Source: Methanoregula sp. UBA247 | GTDB lineage: Archaea > Halobacteriota > Methanomicrobia > Methanomicrobiales > Methanospirillaceae | Assembly (NCBI GenBank): GCA_002495055.1 | Contig: DADR01000024.1 | Location: 96,545-160,544, forward strand | Reading direction: 5' to 3' | DNA length: 64,000 nucleotides | Shown here: positions 7,837-15,619 of the stretch, piece after piece | Layout: each line of letters begins with the position of its first letter | Numbering within the stretch: the first letter of the stretch is position 1 | Notes under the pieces: generated by a model | Seen by the model: the letters and a program-made list of their open reading frames with translations, nothing else | What the model was told of the DNA's origin: nothing | Database searches by the model: none | Position numbers and translations under genes: made by a program

Positions 7837-9751
7837 ATATTTCACATCGCATAACCAGTGGTGCGTATTCAAAATTTATGCGGATAAAAAAATGCCTGTC
7901 ACGTATAAGGGAGATCCCGCAAAAAGTAACGACCCGAAAACATGGGGTACATTCGAACAGGTAAAAAAAGCGGTTGAGTTTGGAATCGGTCATGCAATAG
8001 CGTACTGCATCACAAAAAAAGACCGGCTTTTATTCATCGACATTGACGACCCGACACATCCAGACGCACAAAAATATCTTTCATTACCCACCTATACCGA
8101 GAAATCACAATCGGGGAAAGGGTATCATGTAATCGGCTGGTTTGGTGGAGAAGCACCGAAAAACGACGGTATAGAGTTTTATACTGACGGGCGATGGTGT
8201 ATCCTTACCGGCGATGTTGTCGATAATAAATGCGATATTAACGATATAAACGATTCGTTCAAACCGCTTCCGCAGAAATCTGCTGAACCGCTTAAAATCA
8301 AAGAATCCTACAAAGTCCCTGAAAAAATAAGGGATGGTGAAAGAAACACACAACTTCATAAAATGGCGTGTAGTTTAGCTGCCAAAGGTCATTCTGATAG
8401 CGCGGTGTTCGTTGCTGTTCTTGAAGAGAATCGAACCCGATGCAACCCACCACTCCCAGAGGATGAAGTGCGCACTCTCGTATCTTCAGCATGTCAGTTT
8501 AATAAAAAGAATCCTCTTCCCGAAGTAAAACCCGAAATTAAAGAGGTTCAAAAACCTGTTGTGGATGAAAATCATGTCAAAAAAGCAGAAGAGATTATGC
8601 GTTCTGGATCTCCCTTGGATACACTTTTGAATGGTTTTAGATACAACCATCGAGGGCATGAAGAAACGGCACGATCTGTTATCTATGCGGGTTGTCTCCA
8701 ATCCAGCCAGACCACAAAAGGATTACAACCAAGTATATCAGGGGAGAAAGGCGGCGGTAAATCTCATTCAGTACGCAGTACCCTACATCTCATGCCGCCA
8801 GAATATATCTGGGACTCTTCGCTCAGTACAAAAGCACTCTATTACAACAAACCTCCGGAAAAATGTATCATCTATATTGATGAAAAACTCCCGGATGAAG
8901 TGGTCGATGTCCTCAAACGGGTAATGACCAATTTTCAGATCGAGACTACCCATAAAACCGTGCTTGAAAGAAAAGGTGCTGAACTCCATATTCCCAAACG
9001 GTTAGTGTTCATTAATACTAGTGTCTGGGAAGGTGGCGACGACCAGCTCCGAGATCGTACCCTATCCGTCGGTATCCTCAATGAAAGCGCCGATTATTCA
9101 TCCTATTATGAGTTTGAATTGGCACGGCGGATGGAAGGCCGCCCGGAATTTATGGTTAATGAAGATATCCTGATCTGCCGCCAAATAATGCGACATATCA
9201 AAGAACGTGAATTTATCGTCAGAATCCCAAAAATCGATTTTGCATACAAACATGATACCAGGTTAATGAATCAGGTGTTTGATTTGATGGAAGCCAGCGC
9301 GATCCTCAATTATATGCAAAGAGAGCATGAGAAAAAGGACGGCGTGATCTATGTTACCGCAACTGAAGCGGATCTCCAATCTGCCTTGAATTTCTCAATG
9401 TTTACTATTGCTGATAAAAAATCTGAAGGGCGATTGTCACGCGCTGAACGGGCATTGGATGAAAGCCTCCAGAAGCATCTTCAATCCAAGAAAAAAGAAG
9501 AGGATGAATTTACCGAATCTGAAATCGCCGGGATCTATGGGAAATCCCAACAAGCTATCAGAAGGTTAATTTACGGTCCTGATGGCAACCAACAGAAATG
9601 GTCGGGCGGTCTTTTAGAGAAATGCCCCTGGTACAAAATGGATAAATCATACAGGGAAGCGTTGCACGGTACTAATATCATAAAAGTTCAACGACATTCA
9701 TACGATGTTCAACGATGTTCATTCTCATGGGTTCTGAATGAATCTTCATGA
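7826..9751 (+). CDS. Primase-polymerase / superfamily 3-like helicase replication protein
   Basis: Putative replication initiator of the element, 641 residues. Residues 1-150 form an archaeo-eukaryotic-type prim-pol domain: the catalytic acidic motif LLFIDIDDP (68-76) and the Ser/Lys/His motif SGKGYHVIGW (96-105). Residues 168-225 match a primase C-terminal helical domain (RDGERNTQLHKMA ... PEDEVRTLVSSAC). A P-loop ATPase follows, with Walker A GEKGGGKS (306-313) and Walker B CIIYIDE (347-353), then VFINTSVW and RDRTLS, like phage or plasmid helicases. The C-terminus looks like a winged helix (KSQQAIRRLIYG). The gene is directly followed by the repeat-rich putative origin. Confidence 0.85.
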   Translation: MIPEYFTSHNQWCVFKIYADKKMPVTYKGDPAKSNDPKTWGTFEQVKKAVEFGIGHAIAYCITKKDRLLFIDIDDPTHPDAQKYLSLPTYTEKSQSGKGYHVIGWFGGEAPKNDGIEFYTDGRWCILTGDVVDNKCDINDINDSFKPLPQKSAEPLKIKESYKVPEKIRDGERNTQLHKMACSLAAKGHSDSAVFVAVLEENRTRCNPPLPEDEVRTLVSSACQFNKKNPLPEVKPEIKEVQKPVVDENHVKKAEEIMRSGSPLDTLLNGFRYNHRGHEETARSVIYAGCLQSSQTTKGLQPSISGEKGGGKSHSVRSTLHLMPPEYIWDSSLSTKALYYNKPPEKCIIYIDEKLPDEVVDVLKRVMTNFQIETTHKTVLERKGAELHIPKRLVFINTSVWEGGDDQLRDRTLSVGILNESADYSSYYEFELARRMEGRPEFMVNEDILICRQIMRHIKEREFIVRIPKIDFAYKHDTRLMNQVFDLMEASAILNYMQREHEKKDGVIYVTATEADLQSALNFSMFTIADKKSEGRLSRAERALDESLQKHLQSKKKEEDEFTESEIAGIYGKSQQAIRRLIYGPDGNQQKWSGGLLEKCPWYKMDKSYREALHGTNIIKVQRHSYDVQRCSFSWVLNESS

Positions 9752-10175
9752 ACACCTTTTGAACGTCATTTGAACATGAACATTAACGTCTGATTTGAAC
9801 ATAATTAACATAAATAAATAAGAGAGTAGTAAACACACTAGTTCACTCAAATTTGGTGTATGTTTTCTTTCTTTCTTATACTTTCAGGAATTTATGTTCA
9901 AATGTTCAAAGCACAAGAATGGGGTAATCTTCCTCGCCCGCGCTCTGTATCGTTTACTTGGGACAAAAACATAAAAATTACATAATGTAGATAATGTGTA
10001 AACGTTCTGACGTGAGTATATAAAGGAAAACCTGCATTTCAGAGCTATTTTAAAAGATGTATACAACTGTATAATGAAGCATTGTATAATGTAATACATT
10101 AGTAAACAAATACATACATCAATGTATAAATACATACATTTAAATATAATGAGCGCATACTAATACATACAGATC
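9686..10175. other. Candidate replication origin of the element (iteron-like repeats, AT-rich)
   Basis: From the 3' end of the primase-helicase gene to 9911 the hexamer GTTCAA or its complement TTGAAC recurs: GTTCAACGA at 9686 and 9707, TTGAACGT at 9759, TTGAACAT at 9770 and 9795, and GTTCAAATGTTCAAAG at 9896-9911. A second cluster lies at 10065-10170: GTATAATG twice and (A/T)AATACATAC three times (about 10108, 10128, 10161). The ~470-bp gap has no convincing gene (one 26-codon frame at 9894-9974). Repeats in both orientations next to a replication initiator gene are the usual make-up of an origin; this is inference. Confidence 0.5.
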
Positions 10176-10221
10176 TGTTCCGCAGTGGATCTCTTTTAGG
10201 AACAGATGTTGGAGAATTAAA

Positions 10222-10809
10222 ATGAAGTCAGATTTGAAGCGAATAGCACAGACCGTACGGGAACGTCTCATTTCAGGACACCCGCCAGACGCGGTTAAAG
10301 CATGGCGAGATAGAGAAATAGGGAAACTTATGCAGAAGCGTAAGGAGACCTTTGAAGAGACGATAGCGAGCCTTGATAGTGCAATCCTTGAGATCAAGGA
10401 ACAATTCGATCCTCATGTTCAGGACAACGCGGAATCATTGGCGAGACATTTGCGCATAAGCGATCAGTGGAGCATGTATCCAAGTAACAAACTAAAGGCG
10501 GTTGACCTGAAGACGATAAACCATTTAGACTTACCCGCCTTCGCTGCAACGGCAAGAAAAAGAGGGATGCACGATTTGGCGGATTCTGCATTTATCGCCT
10601 ATGAGAACCAGCGAAACTCATGGAAGACAAGCCCGTTCGTTCAAAAAATCCAGAACATTCGTAACAAGTTAGAGACGTTACACATGGACGATCCTCATTC
10701 GTTCTGGGTTGGGGATACGATTGATACAATAGACAAGAGTGATTTTGGAGAAATTCTGGAAGACGGCAGCATCAGGTTCCGTGACGGTGACGGAGTTATC
10801 ACGGTATGA
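10222..10809 (+). CDS. Hypothetical element protein (195 aa)
   Basis: A 195-residue hydrophilic, mostly alpha-helical protein (ERLISGHPPDAVKAWRDR, TFEETIASLDSAILEIKEQF) with a more beta-rich end (ILEDGSIRFRDGDGVITV). GGAG lies nine bases before the ATG. It overlaps the next gene by four bases and heads the operon that leads to the terminase genes, so a role in packaging or late regulation is possible. No family recognised. Confidence 0.75.
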   Translation: MKSDLKRIAQTVRERLISGHPPDAVKAWRDREIGKLMQKRKETFEETIASLDSAILEIKEQFDPHVQDNAESLARHLRISDQWSMYPSNKLKAVDLKTINHLDLPAFAATARKRGMHDLADSAFIAYENQRNSWKTSPFVQKIQNIRNKLETLHMDDPHSFWVGDTIDTIDKSDFGEILEDGSIRFRDGDGVITV

Positions 10810-11093
10810 GGTCGTTTGACCGGGTAAGATACGTGCCGCCGCCGCCCGCATATGACCCGTCCGAGAACGTTCCCAGAGATGAACCCAAGAGGCGCAGGAA
10901 AGGGAATTTCTGTCCAACGATGTATCACATGCACGACAACCTTTCCGGGAACGAGTTTGCGTCTATGCAACGTCAGGCGCGTGATCTGGAAGTAAGCAGT
11001 GAATCTCTTTTAAATTTGATTGTCTCTCTGCATCGGAAAGGGCAACGTAACGATTTAATCTCGCTTTTAGATTACCTTGAACAGTTGCGGTGA
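10806..11093 (+). CDS. Hypothetical element protein (95 aa)
   Basis: Begins MRSFDRVRYVPPPP, with a proline-rich, then basic stretch (EPKRRRKGN) and a helical C-terminal half (SSESLLNLIVSLHRKGQ). Four-base overlap with the preceding gene. It might be a small DNA- or protein-binding factor; unassigned. Confidence 0.7.
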   Translation: MRSFDRVRYVPPPPAYDPSENVPRDEPKRRRKGNFCPTMYHMHDNLSGNEFASMQRQARDLEVSSESLLNLIVSLHRKGQRNDLISLLDYLEQLR

Positions 11094-11097
11094 GCGC

Positions 11098-11565
11098 ATG
11101 CCATCGAAAAAATGCGCCATCTGTGTTAGTCCTGAACGTTCAGCGATAGAAGCGGATAGGCTGGAAGGATTACCGTATCATACATTAGCGGAGAAATACC
11201 CGTTCAGCCGGAGACAATTACAATATCATTTAACCCGGCATTTTGAAGTGCCGAAGCCGGATGCAAGTCCTACCGAGTTACAGCAGCGTTTAGACGGGTT
11301 ATTACAGCGTGCAGAAGCCTTGGTTAAAGAAGATACGGGCGCCACCTTCTCGCAGCGTACGAAGGCATTAACGACGGTTAACACGATAATGAGAACGTGT
11401 TTACAGGTAAGCGGGATGCTGAAAGCCCTGGCACCTGCCGGTCAGATATCGCACGACTTCAGCCAGAGTTATGAATACCGGGTTTTAGTAGCGAAAATAA
11501 ACGAGGCGGTTGTCTGTTCGGGATGCCGAACGAAGTTGCTAGAGGTGATTCATGCGAGCTCTTGA
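11098..11565 (+). CDS. Zinc-knuckle/HTH protein, likely small terminase subunit
   Basis: 155 residues from ATG 11098; GGTGA five bases upstream supports this start over the earlier TTG at 11077. The N-terminus has CAICVSPERSAIEADRL (a CxxC knuckle) and a helix-turn-helix (LPYHTLAEKYPFSRRQLQYHL); the rest is helical and ends with a second CxxC (VVCSGCRTKL). The position directly before the terminase ATPase gene, with a 14-base overlap, and the DNA-binding N-terminus fit a small terminase that recognises the packaging site. Inferred from context; a transcription regulator is the alternative. Confidence 0.65.
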   Translation: MPSKKCAICVSPERSAIEADRLEGLPYHTLAEKYPFSRRQLQYHLTRHFEVPKPDASPTELQQRLDGLLQRAEALVKEDTGATFSQRTKALTTVNTIMRTCLQVSGMLKALAPAGQISHDFSQSYEYRVLVAKINEAVVCSGCRTKLLEVIHASS

Positions 11566-12292
11566 ATGGGCGCTTAATCCTCTTGCGTGGTGTCAGGAAG
11601 AGCTGAAAATAAAACCGCGTCTTTTCCAGCGTGATCTCCTGAATACGACATCAAGAAGGATTGTATTATGTTGCCACAGGCAGTCGGGAAAGACGATGGG
11701 TGCGGCGATGTTAGCGTGTCACAATCTGATATTCCGTACTGGTCATGTCGTAGTTGCTTCACCTACGTATAAACAGAGCGATAGATTGGCGAGGACGATT
11801 AAGAAATTCTTTTCTAAATGCACTCATCGCCCTATCCTGACGACAGAAAATAGGTTCTTCTGGGAAAGTGAAATTGGAAGCAGTCTTTCAATTATCAGTT
11901 TAGATCAGGCGGAAAATATCAGGGGGTTAAGTGGTGTTCGATTGGTTATTGTGGATGAAGCATCATCTGTGGATATTGAGGCGTATTCTGCGTTAGTTCC
12001 TAGTATGGCGGCGATTGAGGACTCACAGCAGATAATTATCTCGACGCCAAGAGGAAGAATCGGTTTATTTTGGGAAATCTGGAATAATGCAAGTTATGAA
12101 AAATACTTCTTACCCGTAACGAAAAACCCGGAGATTTCTGCATCATGGTTAGAAGAGGAACGAAAAACTATGGGCGATTTGCTTTACTCGCAAGAATATT
12201 TATGCGATTTCACGTCGGCGCAGTCCTGCGTATTCGATTTGGATAAATTCTATAATGCAATTGACCCGTCGATAAGTGCGGTGATAATATGA
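11552..12292 (+). CDS. Terminase large subunit, ATPase domain only
   Basis: DNA-packaging motor ATPase of tailed-virus type, 246 residues. Walker A CHRQSGKT (41-48), Walker B LVIVDEAS (131-138) and the coupling motif STPRG (164-168) are clear. The frame stops after the ATPase domain: the nuclease domain normally fused to it is the next gene, which starts within this stop codon (ATGA at 12289). The C-terminal part (YSQEYLCDFTSAQSCVF) matches the linker that usually leads into the nuclease. Both halves keep their key residues, so this looks like a functional split and not decay. Confidence 0.88.
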   Translation: MRALEWALNPLAWCQEELKIKPRLFQRDLLNTTSRRIVLCCHRQSGKTMGAAMLACHNLIFRTGHVVVASPTYKQSDRLARTIKKFFSKCTHRPILTTENRFFWESEIGSSLSIISLDQAENIRGLSGVRLVIVDEASSVDIEAYSALVPSMAAIEDSQQIIISTPRGRIGLFWEIWNNASYEKYFLPVTKNPEISASWLEEERKTMGDLLYSQEYLCDFTSAQSCVFDLDKFYNAIDPSISAVII

Positions 12293-13074
12293 TAACAGAA
12301 CAGGATGTTTGGGAAGGTCTAAAATTAATAAAAGTGGTTGCTGCCCTCGATGTCGGTCAGGTTCGGGATTATTCGGTACTAACAATTCTGGAAACGTATG
12401 ATAGGATACGCGAGGACCCGTTTGGAGAAAAACCTAACCGGTTCAATACAATTGGTCGGGAATTTCATATTGCATACCAGGAACAAAAACGGGGTTTGGA
12501 TTATCCCGGTCAGAAAGAATGGATTTTACAAAAACTCAAGAATTACCGGGAATTACCGGATAAAAAGCGTGTTCCGTTTACTCTATTAGTCGAGACCAAC
12601 GGCGTTGGGCTTACATTATTCCAGATGCTGAAAAAAGAGTTTCCGCATAGTTGGCATATTAGAGGTTGTCTGTTAACGAATGGTGATGGTGTTCAGGACG
12701 TTGATGGTGTTTATCACCTTCACAAAAAAGAGATTATCAATTCTCTTGTTTATGTCCTTGATAGTGGACAGCTAAAAATCCCGCACGACCTTCCCACCAA
12801 AAATGATCTATTAAATCAAGCATCAGGTTTTGTTCGGACATACTCTGAAACAGGACGTGAAAAACTAGAAAGTGATACCGAGAGTAGGCACGACGACGCT
12901 ATCATTTCTTTAAGTTATTGTGTCTGGTATTCTCTTTATCGTCAGGAATTGCGCGCATGTCCGTCGTTATATGGCTCATGTGAACAGGCAACGAGTGAAT
13001 ATCATGTTGAACCAGCATCCCACCTCGATGCGCTTGTTGAAAATTTTCATGCAGAATGGCGGAAGGTATCGTGA
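12289..13074 (+). CDS. Terminase large subunit, nuclease domain only
   Basis: RNase H-fold nuclease that would cut concatemeric DNA during packaging, 261 residues. Active-site candidates are Asp21 in AALDVGQVRDYSV, Glu102 in LLVETNGVG, and His201/Asp202/Asp203 in SRHDDAIISLSY, the order and spacing of the terminase nuclease. It overlaps the ATPase gene by four bases, giving coupled translation of the two halves. Confidence 0.85.
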   Translation: MITEQDVWEGLKLIKVVAALDVGQVRDYSVLTILETYDRIREDPFGEKPNRFNTIGREFHIAYQEQKRGLDYPGQKEWILQKLKNYRELPDKKRVPFTLLVETNGVGLTLFQMLKKEFPHSWHIRGCLLTNGDGVQDVDGVYHLHKKEIINSLVYVLDSGQLKIPHDLPTKNDLLNQASGFVRTYSETGREKLESDTESRHDDAIISLSYCVWYSLYRQELRACPSLYGSCEQATSEYHVEPASHLDALVENFHAEWRKVS

Positions 13075-13226
13075 TTAAAATTTCAGTTAAATCGAGTGAT
13101 GCACGGGCAGCATTAGGGCATCTTCATCAAATGAGATATTCGACGGATGATGGGGGGATAAAGATCATGATTTCTAAAATCGAGGAGGGATTAAATGCCA
13201 TACACGAATCAGGCAACGGCGAATAG
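13071..13226 (+). CDS. Small hypothetical protein (51 aa)
   Basis: Frame starting at GTG 13071, which overlaps the terminase nuclease stop (GTGA) as in the other junctions of this operon; an ATG at 13056 in the same frame is an alternative. GGAAGG just upstream could serve as ribosome binding site. The sequence (VKSSDARAALGHLHQMRY ... SKIEEGLNAIHESG) is helical. No family recognised. Confidence 0.5.
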   Translation: MIKISVKSSDARAALGHLHQMRYSTDDGGIKIMISKIEEGLNAIHESGNGE

Positions 13227-13284
13227 AAAAATTACCAAGAAGGAAAAACGGAAAATTCGCCGGGAAAATAAGAAGAAGAAATAA
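13195..13284 (+). CDS. Very basic mini-protein (29 aa)
   Basis: ATG 13195 with a strong GAGGAGGGA at 13181-13189, giving 29 residues of which nearly half of the second part are Lys or Arg (KEKRKIRRENKKKK). It overlaps the previous frame by 32 bases. Such a peptide could bind nucleic acid; function unknown. The ribosome binding site is the main support. Confidence 0.45.
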   Translation: MPYTNQATANRKITKKEKRKIRRENKKKK

Positions 13285-13502
13285 TCTTTTTCCCCGGGTG
13301 GATAGGCAGAAAGAAAAATTAACCCGTTTCGCTGCCCCACAAACCGGGAAATTCACCATCCCCCGGACACCCTGACCATGCGTGGACACATGGCCGGAAA
13401 GGTGTTCCCAATGAAGGCATTAGCTCAAAGTGTCATGGCCTGAGGGCAATACAATAAAAACCTTCAAACCTGAATTCAATTCTGTCATAGAATCCTCACA
13501 TG
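13285..13502. other. Intergenic stretch with potential RNA structure
   Basis: No convincing gene. Several complementary segments suggest a folded transcript: GGCAG (about 13305) with CTGCC (about 13331), and CCGGG (about 13344) with CCCGG (about 13363). The stretch leads into the hairpin and T-run at 13503-13541, so a small RNA or a long 3' untranslated region is possible. Confidence 0.3.
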
Positions 13503-13541
13503 CCCGAGCTGAGAAATTTAGCCGGGTATAATACTTTTTTT
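13503..13541 (+). terminator. Hairpin with T-run ending the packaging operon or a small RNA
   Basis: CCCG-A-GCT pairs with AGCCGGG around a nine-base loop (13503-13526), followed by TATAATAC and eight T. This resembles an intrinsic-type terminator. Confidence 0.45.
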
Positions 13542-13613
13542 ATCGCAATTAATATCCGCGGATCATTTTTCTATTTAAATAAATTAATAATGTTAGTTAC
13601 CAATTGTAAGTAA

Positions 13614-13730
13614 ATGGCGCCAAATTGGACCAGTTTAGGTATCTCACAATTAGTATCTTGTTTAGCATTACTTGGAGGATTTCTAGGTGCAGGAACATTT
13701 TTTTTATCTGAATCAAGTATTACGAAATGA
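13614..13730 (+). CDS. Small membrane peptide (38 aa)
   Basis: Frame of 38 codons with a hydrophobic helix (SQLVSCLALLGGFLGAGTFFL). It overlaps the following membrane protein gene by 44 bases in another frame. The start region is AT-rich without a clear ribosome binding site. It could be a holin-like or partner peptide of the next gene, or a chance frame. Confidence 0.3.
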   Translation: MAPNWTSLGISQLVSCLALLGGFLGAGTFFLSESSITK

Positions 13731-14058
13731 CATAGATAAAAAATCGCAAATCTTCAGTATCATATTTTGTTTACTTTTTTTCGTTGGTTTTTTTGTAATT
13801 TTACTTTTTCTTAGCACAAATGGAAATTTTTTTATTGAAATTGATAAATCACTACCAAAAAATAATCAAATTTTTGTCAATTTATCTTGCACAAATGGCT
13901 CTAATTGTTCTGGAATTATTCCCAATGATTTACAAATAACATGTCCTGCACAAAATTGCCCACAAATACCATCGGTCTGTCAAACACCAGAACAAGTCCG
14001 AATGCCTATCTCACATCAAGATTACAAATGTGATTGGTACTTACAATTACCATGCTAG
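13687..14058 (+). CDS. Membrane-anchored Cys-rich extracellular protein (123 aa)
   Basis: Start at GTG 13687. One strong membrane segment (IFSIIFCLLFFVGFFVILLFL, about residues 21-41) is followed by an outside domain of about 80 residues with eight cysteines (for example SCTNGSNCSG, ITCPAQNCPQIPSVC, YKCDWYLQLPC), which probably form disulfides. AT-rich codon use unlike the chromosomal genes. It lies in the cargo end of the element; function unknown, perhaps surface modification or superinfection exclusion. Confidence 0.6.
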   Translation: MQEHFFYLNQVLRNDIDKKSQIFSIIFCLLFFVGFFVILLFLSTNGNFFIEIDKSLPKNNQIFVNLSCTNGSNCSGIIPNDLQITCPAQNCPQIPSVCQTPEQVRMPISHQDYKCDWYLQLPC

Positions 14059-14124
14059 TTTTCAAATCCATTTTCACATCACTCATAGCGTACTCCTGTA
14101 AAGAAATGCACAAAACATAAAATC

Positions 14125-14304
14125 ATGGAATCTTACTGGTGTTGCAAGAAAAATTCTATAACAAACTGGATTTTATACGGAATGGATTTTAATCCTGGGC
14201 TAACACCACGCCTCAAGGATAAATGTGATTTATGGAGAGATGGCGAGTGTATCCAGATCCGCAAAGTTGTGAATCAACGTATATCACGTACTTTTTTCAG
14301 GTAA
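14125..14304 (+). CDS. Small Cys/Trp-rich protein (59 aa)
   Basis: Frame of 59 codons starting MESYWCCKKN, with CC near the start, then KDKCDLWRDGECIQIRK: four cysteines arranged as a possible zinc site with aromatic residues around it. Located between two small membrane protein genes in the AT-rich right end of the element. No family recognised. Confidence 0.5.
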   Translation: MESYWCCKKNSITNWILYGMDFNPGLTPRLKDKCDLWRDGECIQIRKVVNQRISRTFFR

Positions 14305-14405
14305 TAAATAGGAAAATCGTGTCAACTCATCGTGCATATATAACAGTAAGTAGTTAGATATTAGAGTGGGTGATTTTAGATCGCCCTATCCCCTAGGAGT
14401 AAAAA

Positions 14406-14681
14406 TTGGTCGTCCTAAGGGGAGTCTTTAATAAAGAGTTTTGTAAACTCATTTCAGATTTCATTCGAGATCCAATAATAGTTGTTCTTCTCTTACTTAC
14501 GTTATTAGTTACGACCCTATTGAAAAATTACTGTTTCCCCTCACCAAATACAATCGTAGATGTAATCATAGCTTTTGAAGATTTTTGGATTATAATGTTC
14601 GTAATAAGATATAGTTTTAAAATCATAATTGAGTTTTATACCGAAATTTTGTATAGAGTGAAACAACTCCACCAAACTTAA
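14406..14681 (+). CDS. Small membrane protein (91 aa)
   Basis: TTG start at 14406 with AGGAG at 14395-14399, six bases upstream. Two membrane helices are likely (IIVVLLLLTLLVTTLL and FWIIMFVIRYSFKIII), with a basic C-terminus. AT-rich, last gene before the proposed right end of the element. Function unknown. Confidence 0.55.
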   Translation: MVVLRGVFNKEFCKLISDFIRDPIIVVLLLLTLLVTTLLKNYCFPSPNTIVDVIIAFEDFWIIMFVIRYSFKIIIEFYTEILYRVKQLHQT

Positions 14682-14826
14682 CACCCAATTTTAATACTTC
14701 CAAAAAGCATATTGACTGACCAATCACACGATAACATAATGATTGAAATATCTAAAAAACCATTCCAGAACATTTGAATGTGTGAACGTCTGAAGAAAGA
14801 ATAATGTTGTAAACAGATTAACCCTT

Positions 14827-14837
14827 ACGCTTATAAT
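14827..14837. repeat. Candidate right attachment core (11-bp direct repeat)
   Basis: Second copy of ACGCTTATAAT, 38 bases before the glycosyltransferase start; partner of 5732-5742. It may also act as the TATA element of the glycosyltransferase gene. Confidence 0.35.
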
Positions 14838-14874
14838 ACGTAACCTTCAACAATGTACAGGAGATTGTATCCTC

Positions 14875-15573
14875 ATGATATCGGTCATTATCCCGACCTT
14901 TAATGAAGAAGAGAACATAGCACAGTGTCTTGTCTCCCTTACGCACCAGACGGTTCCCCGGACTGAATATGAGGTTATTGTCGTGGATGGCGGCTCAAAG
15001 GATGAAACCTGCGGGATCGCCGGTAAATATGCCGATAAGGTGTTCATCCAGACAAGCAAAAAAGTCGGTGGTGCCAGAAATGATGGCATCATGGCAGCGA
15101 AAGGGGAAATTGTTGCTACTACTGATGCCGATTGTATACTTCCCCCGAATTGGATTGAACTGATACAAAAAGACTTTCAGGATGATCGCCTTGTCCAGTT
15201 GTATGGCCCGGTTTATCCGATTGAGGTAGGGATCGGCAATAAATTATCCCTGCTCCTTGCCAATACCTTCTCCCGTATCGGTTATTACAGCCAGACGTTT
15301 TATTACACCTTAGGTTGCAATACAGCCTTCCGGAAAGATGCATTCATAAAAGCCGGATTGTACCGTTGTATCGATGCCGGAGACGATCTGGAGATAGCAT
15401 TGCGTATGAAGGATCAGGGGAAAGTCGGGTTTGATGGCAGGCTCAAAGTAGGTTTTTCGATGCGCCGCTACGAGCAGTACGGAACGCTGAAATCGCTCTA
15501 TGAATGGATATACATAGTATCTCACGGAGGAGAGACCCAGAAGTACTCCTATACTCAGAAAAAATACAAATAA
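14875..15573 (+). CDS. Glycosyltransferase family 2
   Basis: GT-A fold transferase of 232 residues using an activated sugar. The start MISVIIPTFNEEENIAQCL, EVIVVDGGSKDET and the metal-binding region TDADCILPPNW are typical of family GT2. ALRMKDQGKVGFDGRL corresponds to the C-terminal part of the fold. A membrane segment is not evident. CAGGAG lies 11 bases before the ATG. It probably works with the UGM-like flavoprotein at 4397, from which it is separated by the inserted element. Confidence 0.92.
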   Translation: MISVIIPTFNEEENIAQCLVSLTHQTVPRTEYEVIVVDGGSKDETCGIAGKYADKVFIQTSKKVGGARNDGIMAAKGEIVATTDADCILPPNWIELIQKDFQDDRLVQLYGPVYPIEVGIGNKLSLLLANTFSRIGYYSQTFYYTLGCNTAFRKDAFIKAGLYRCIDAGDDLEIALRMKDQGKVGFDGRLKVGFSMRRYEQYGTLKSLYEWIYIVSHGGETQKYSYTQKKYK

Positions 15574-15619
15574 TTTTGCAGCACTCGCCAATTCATGATT
15601 TTTTATCAATGGTGTATGC

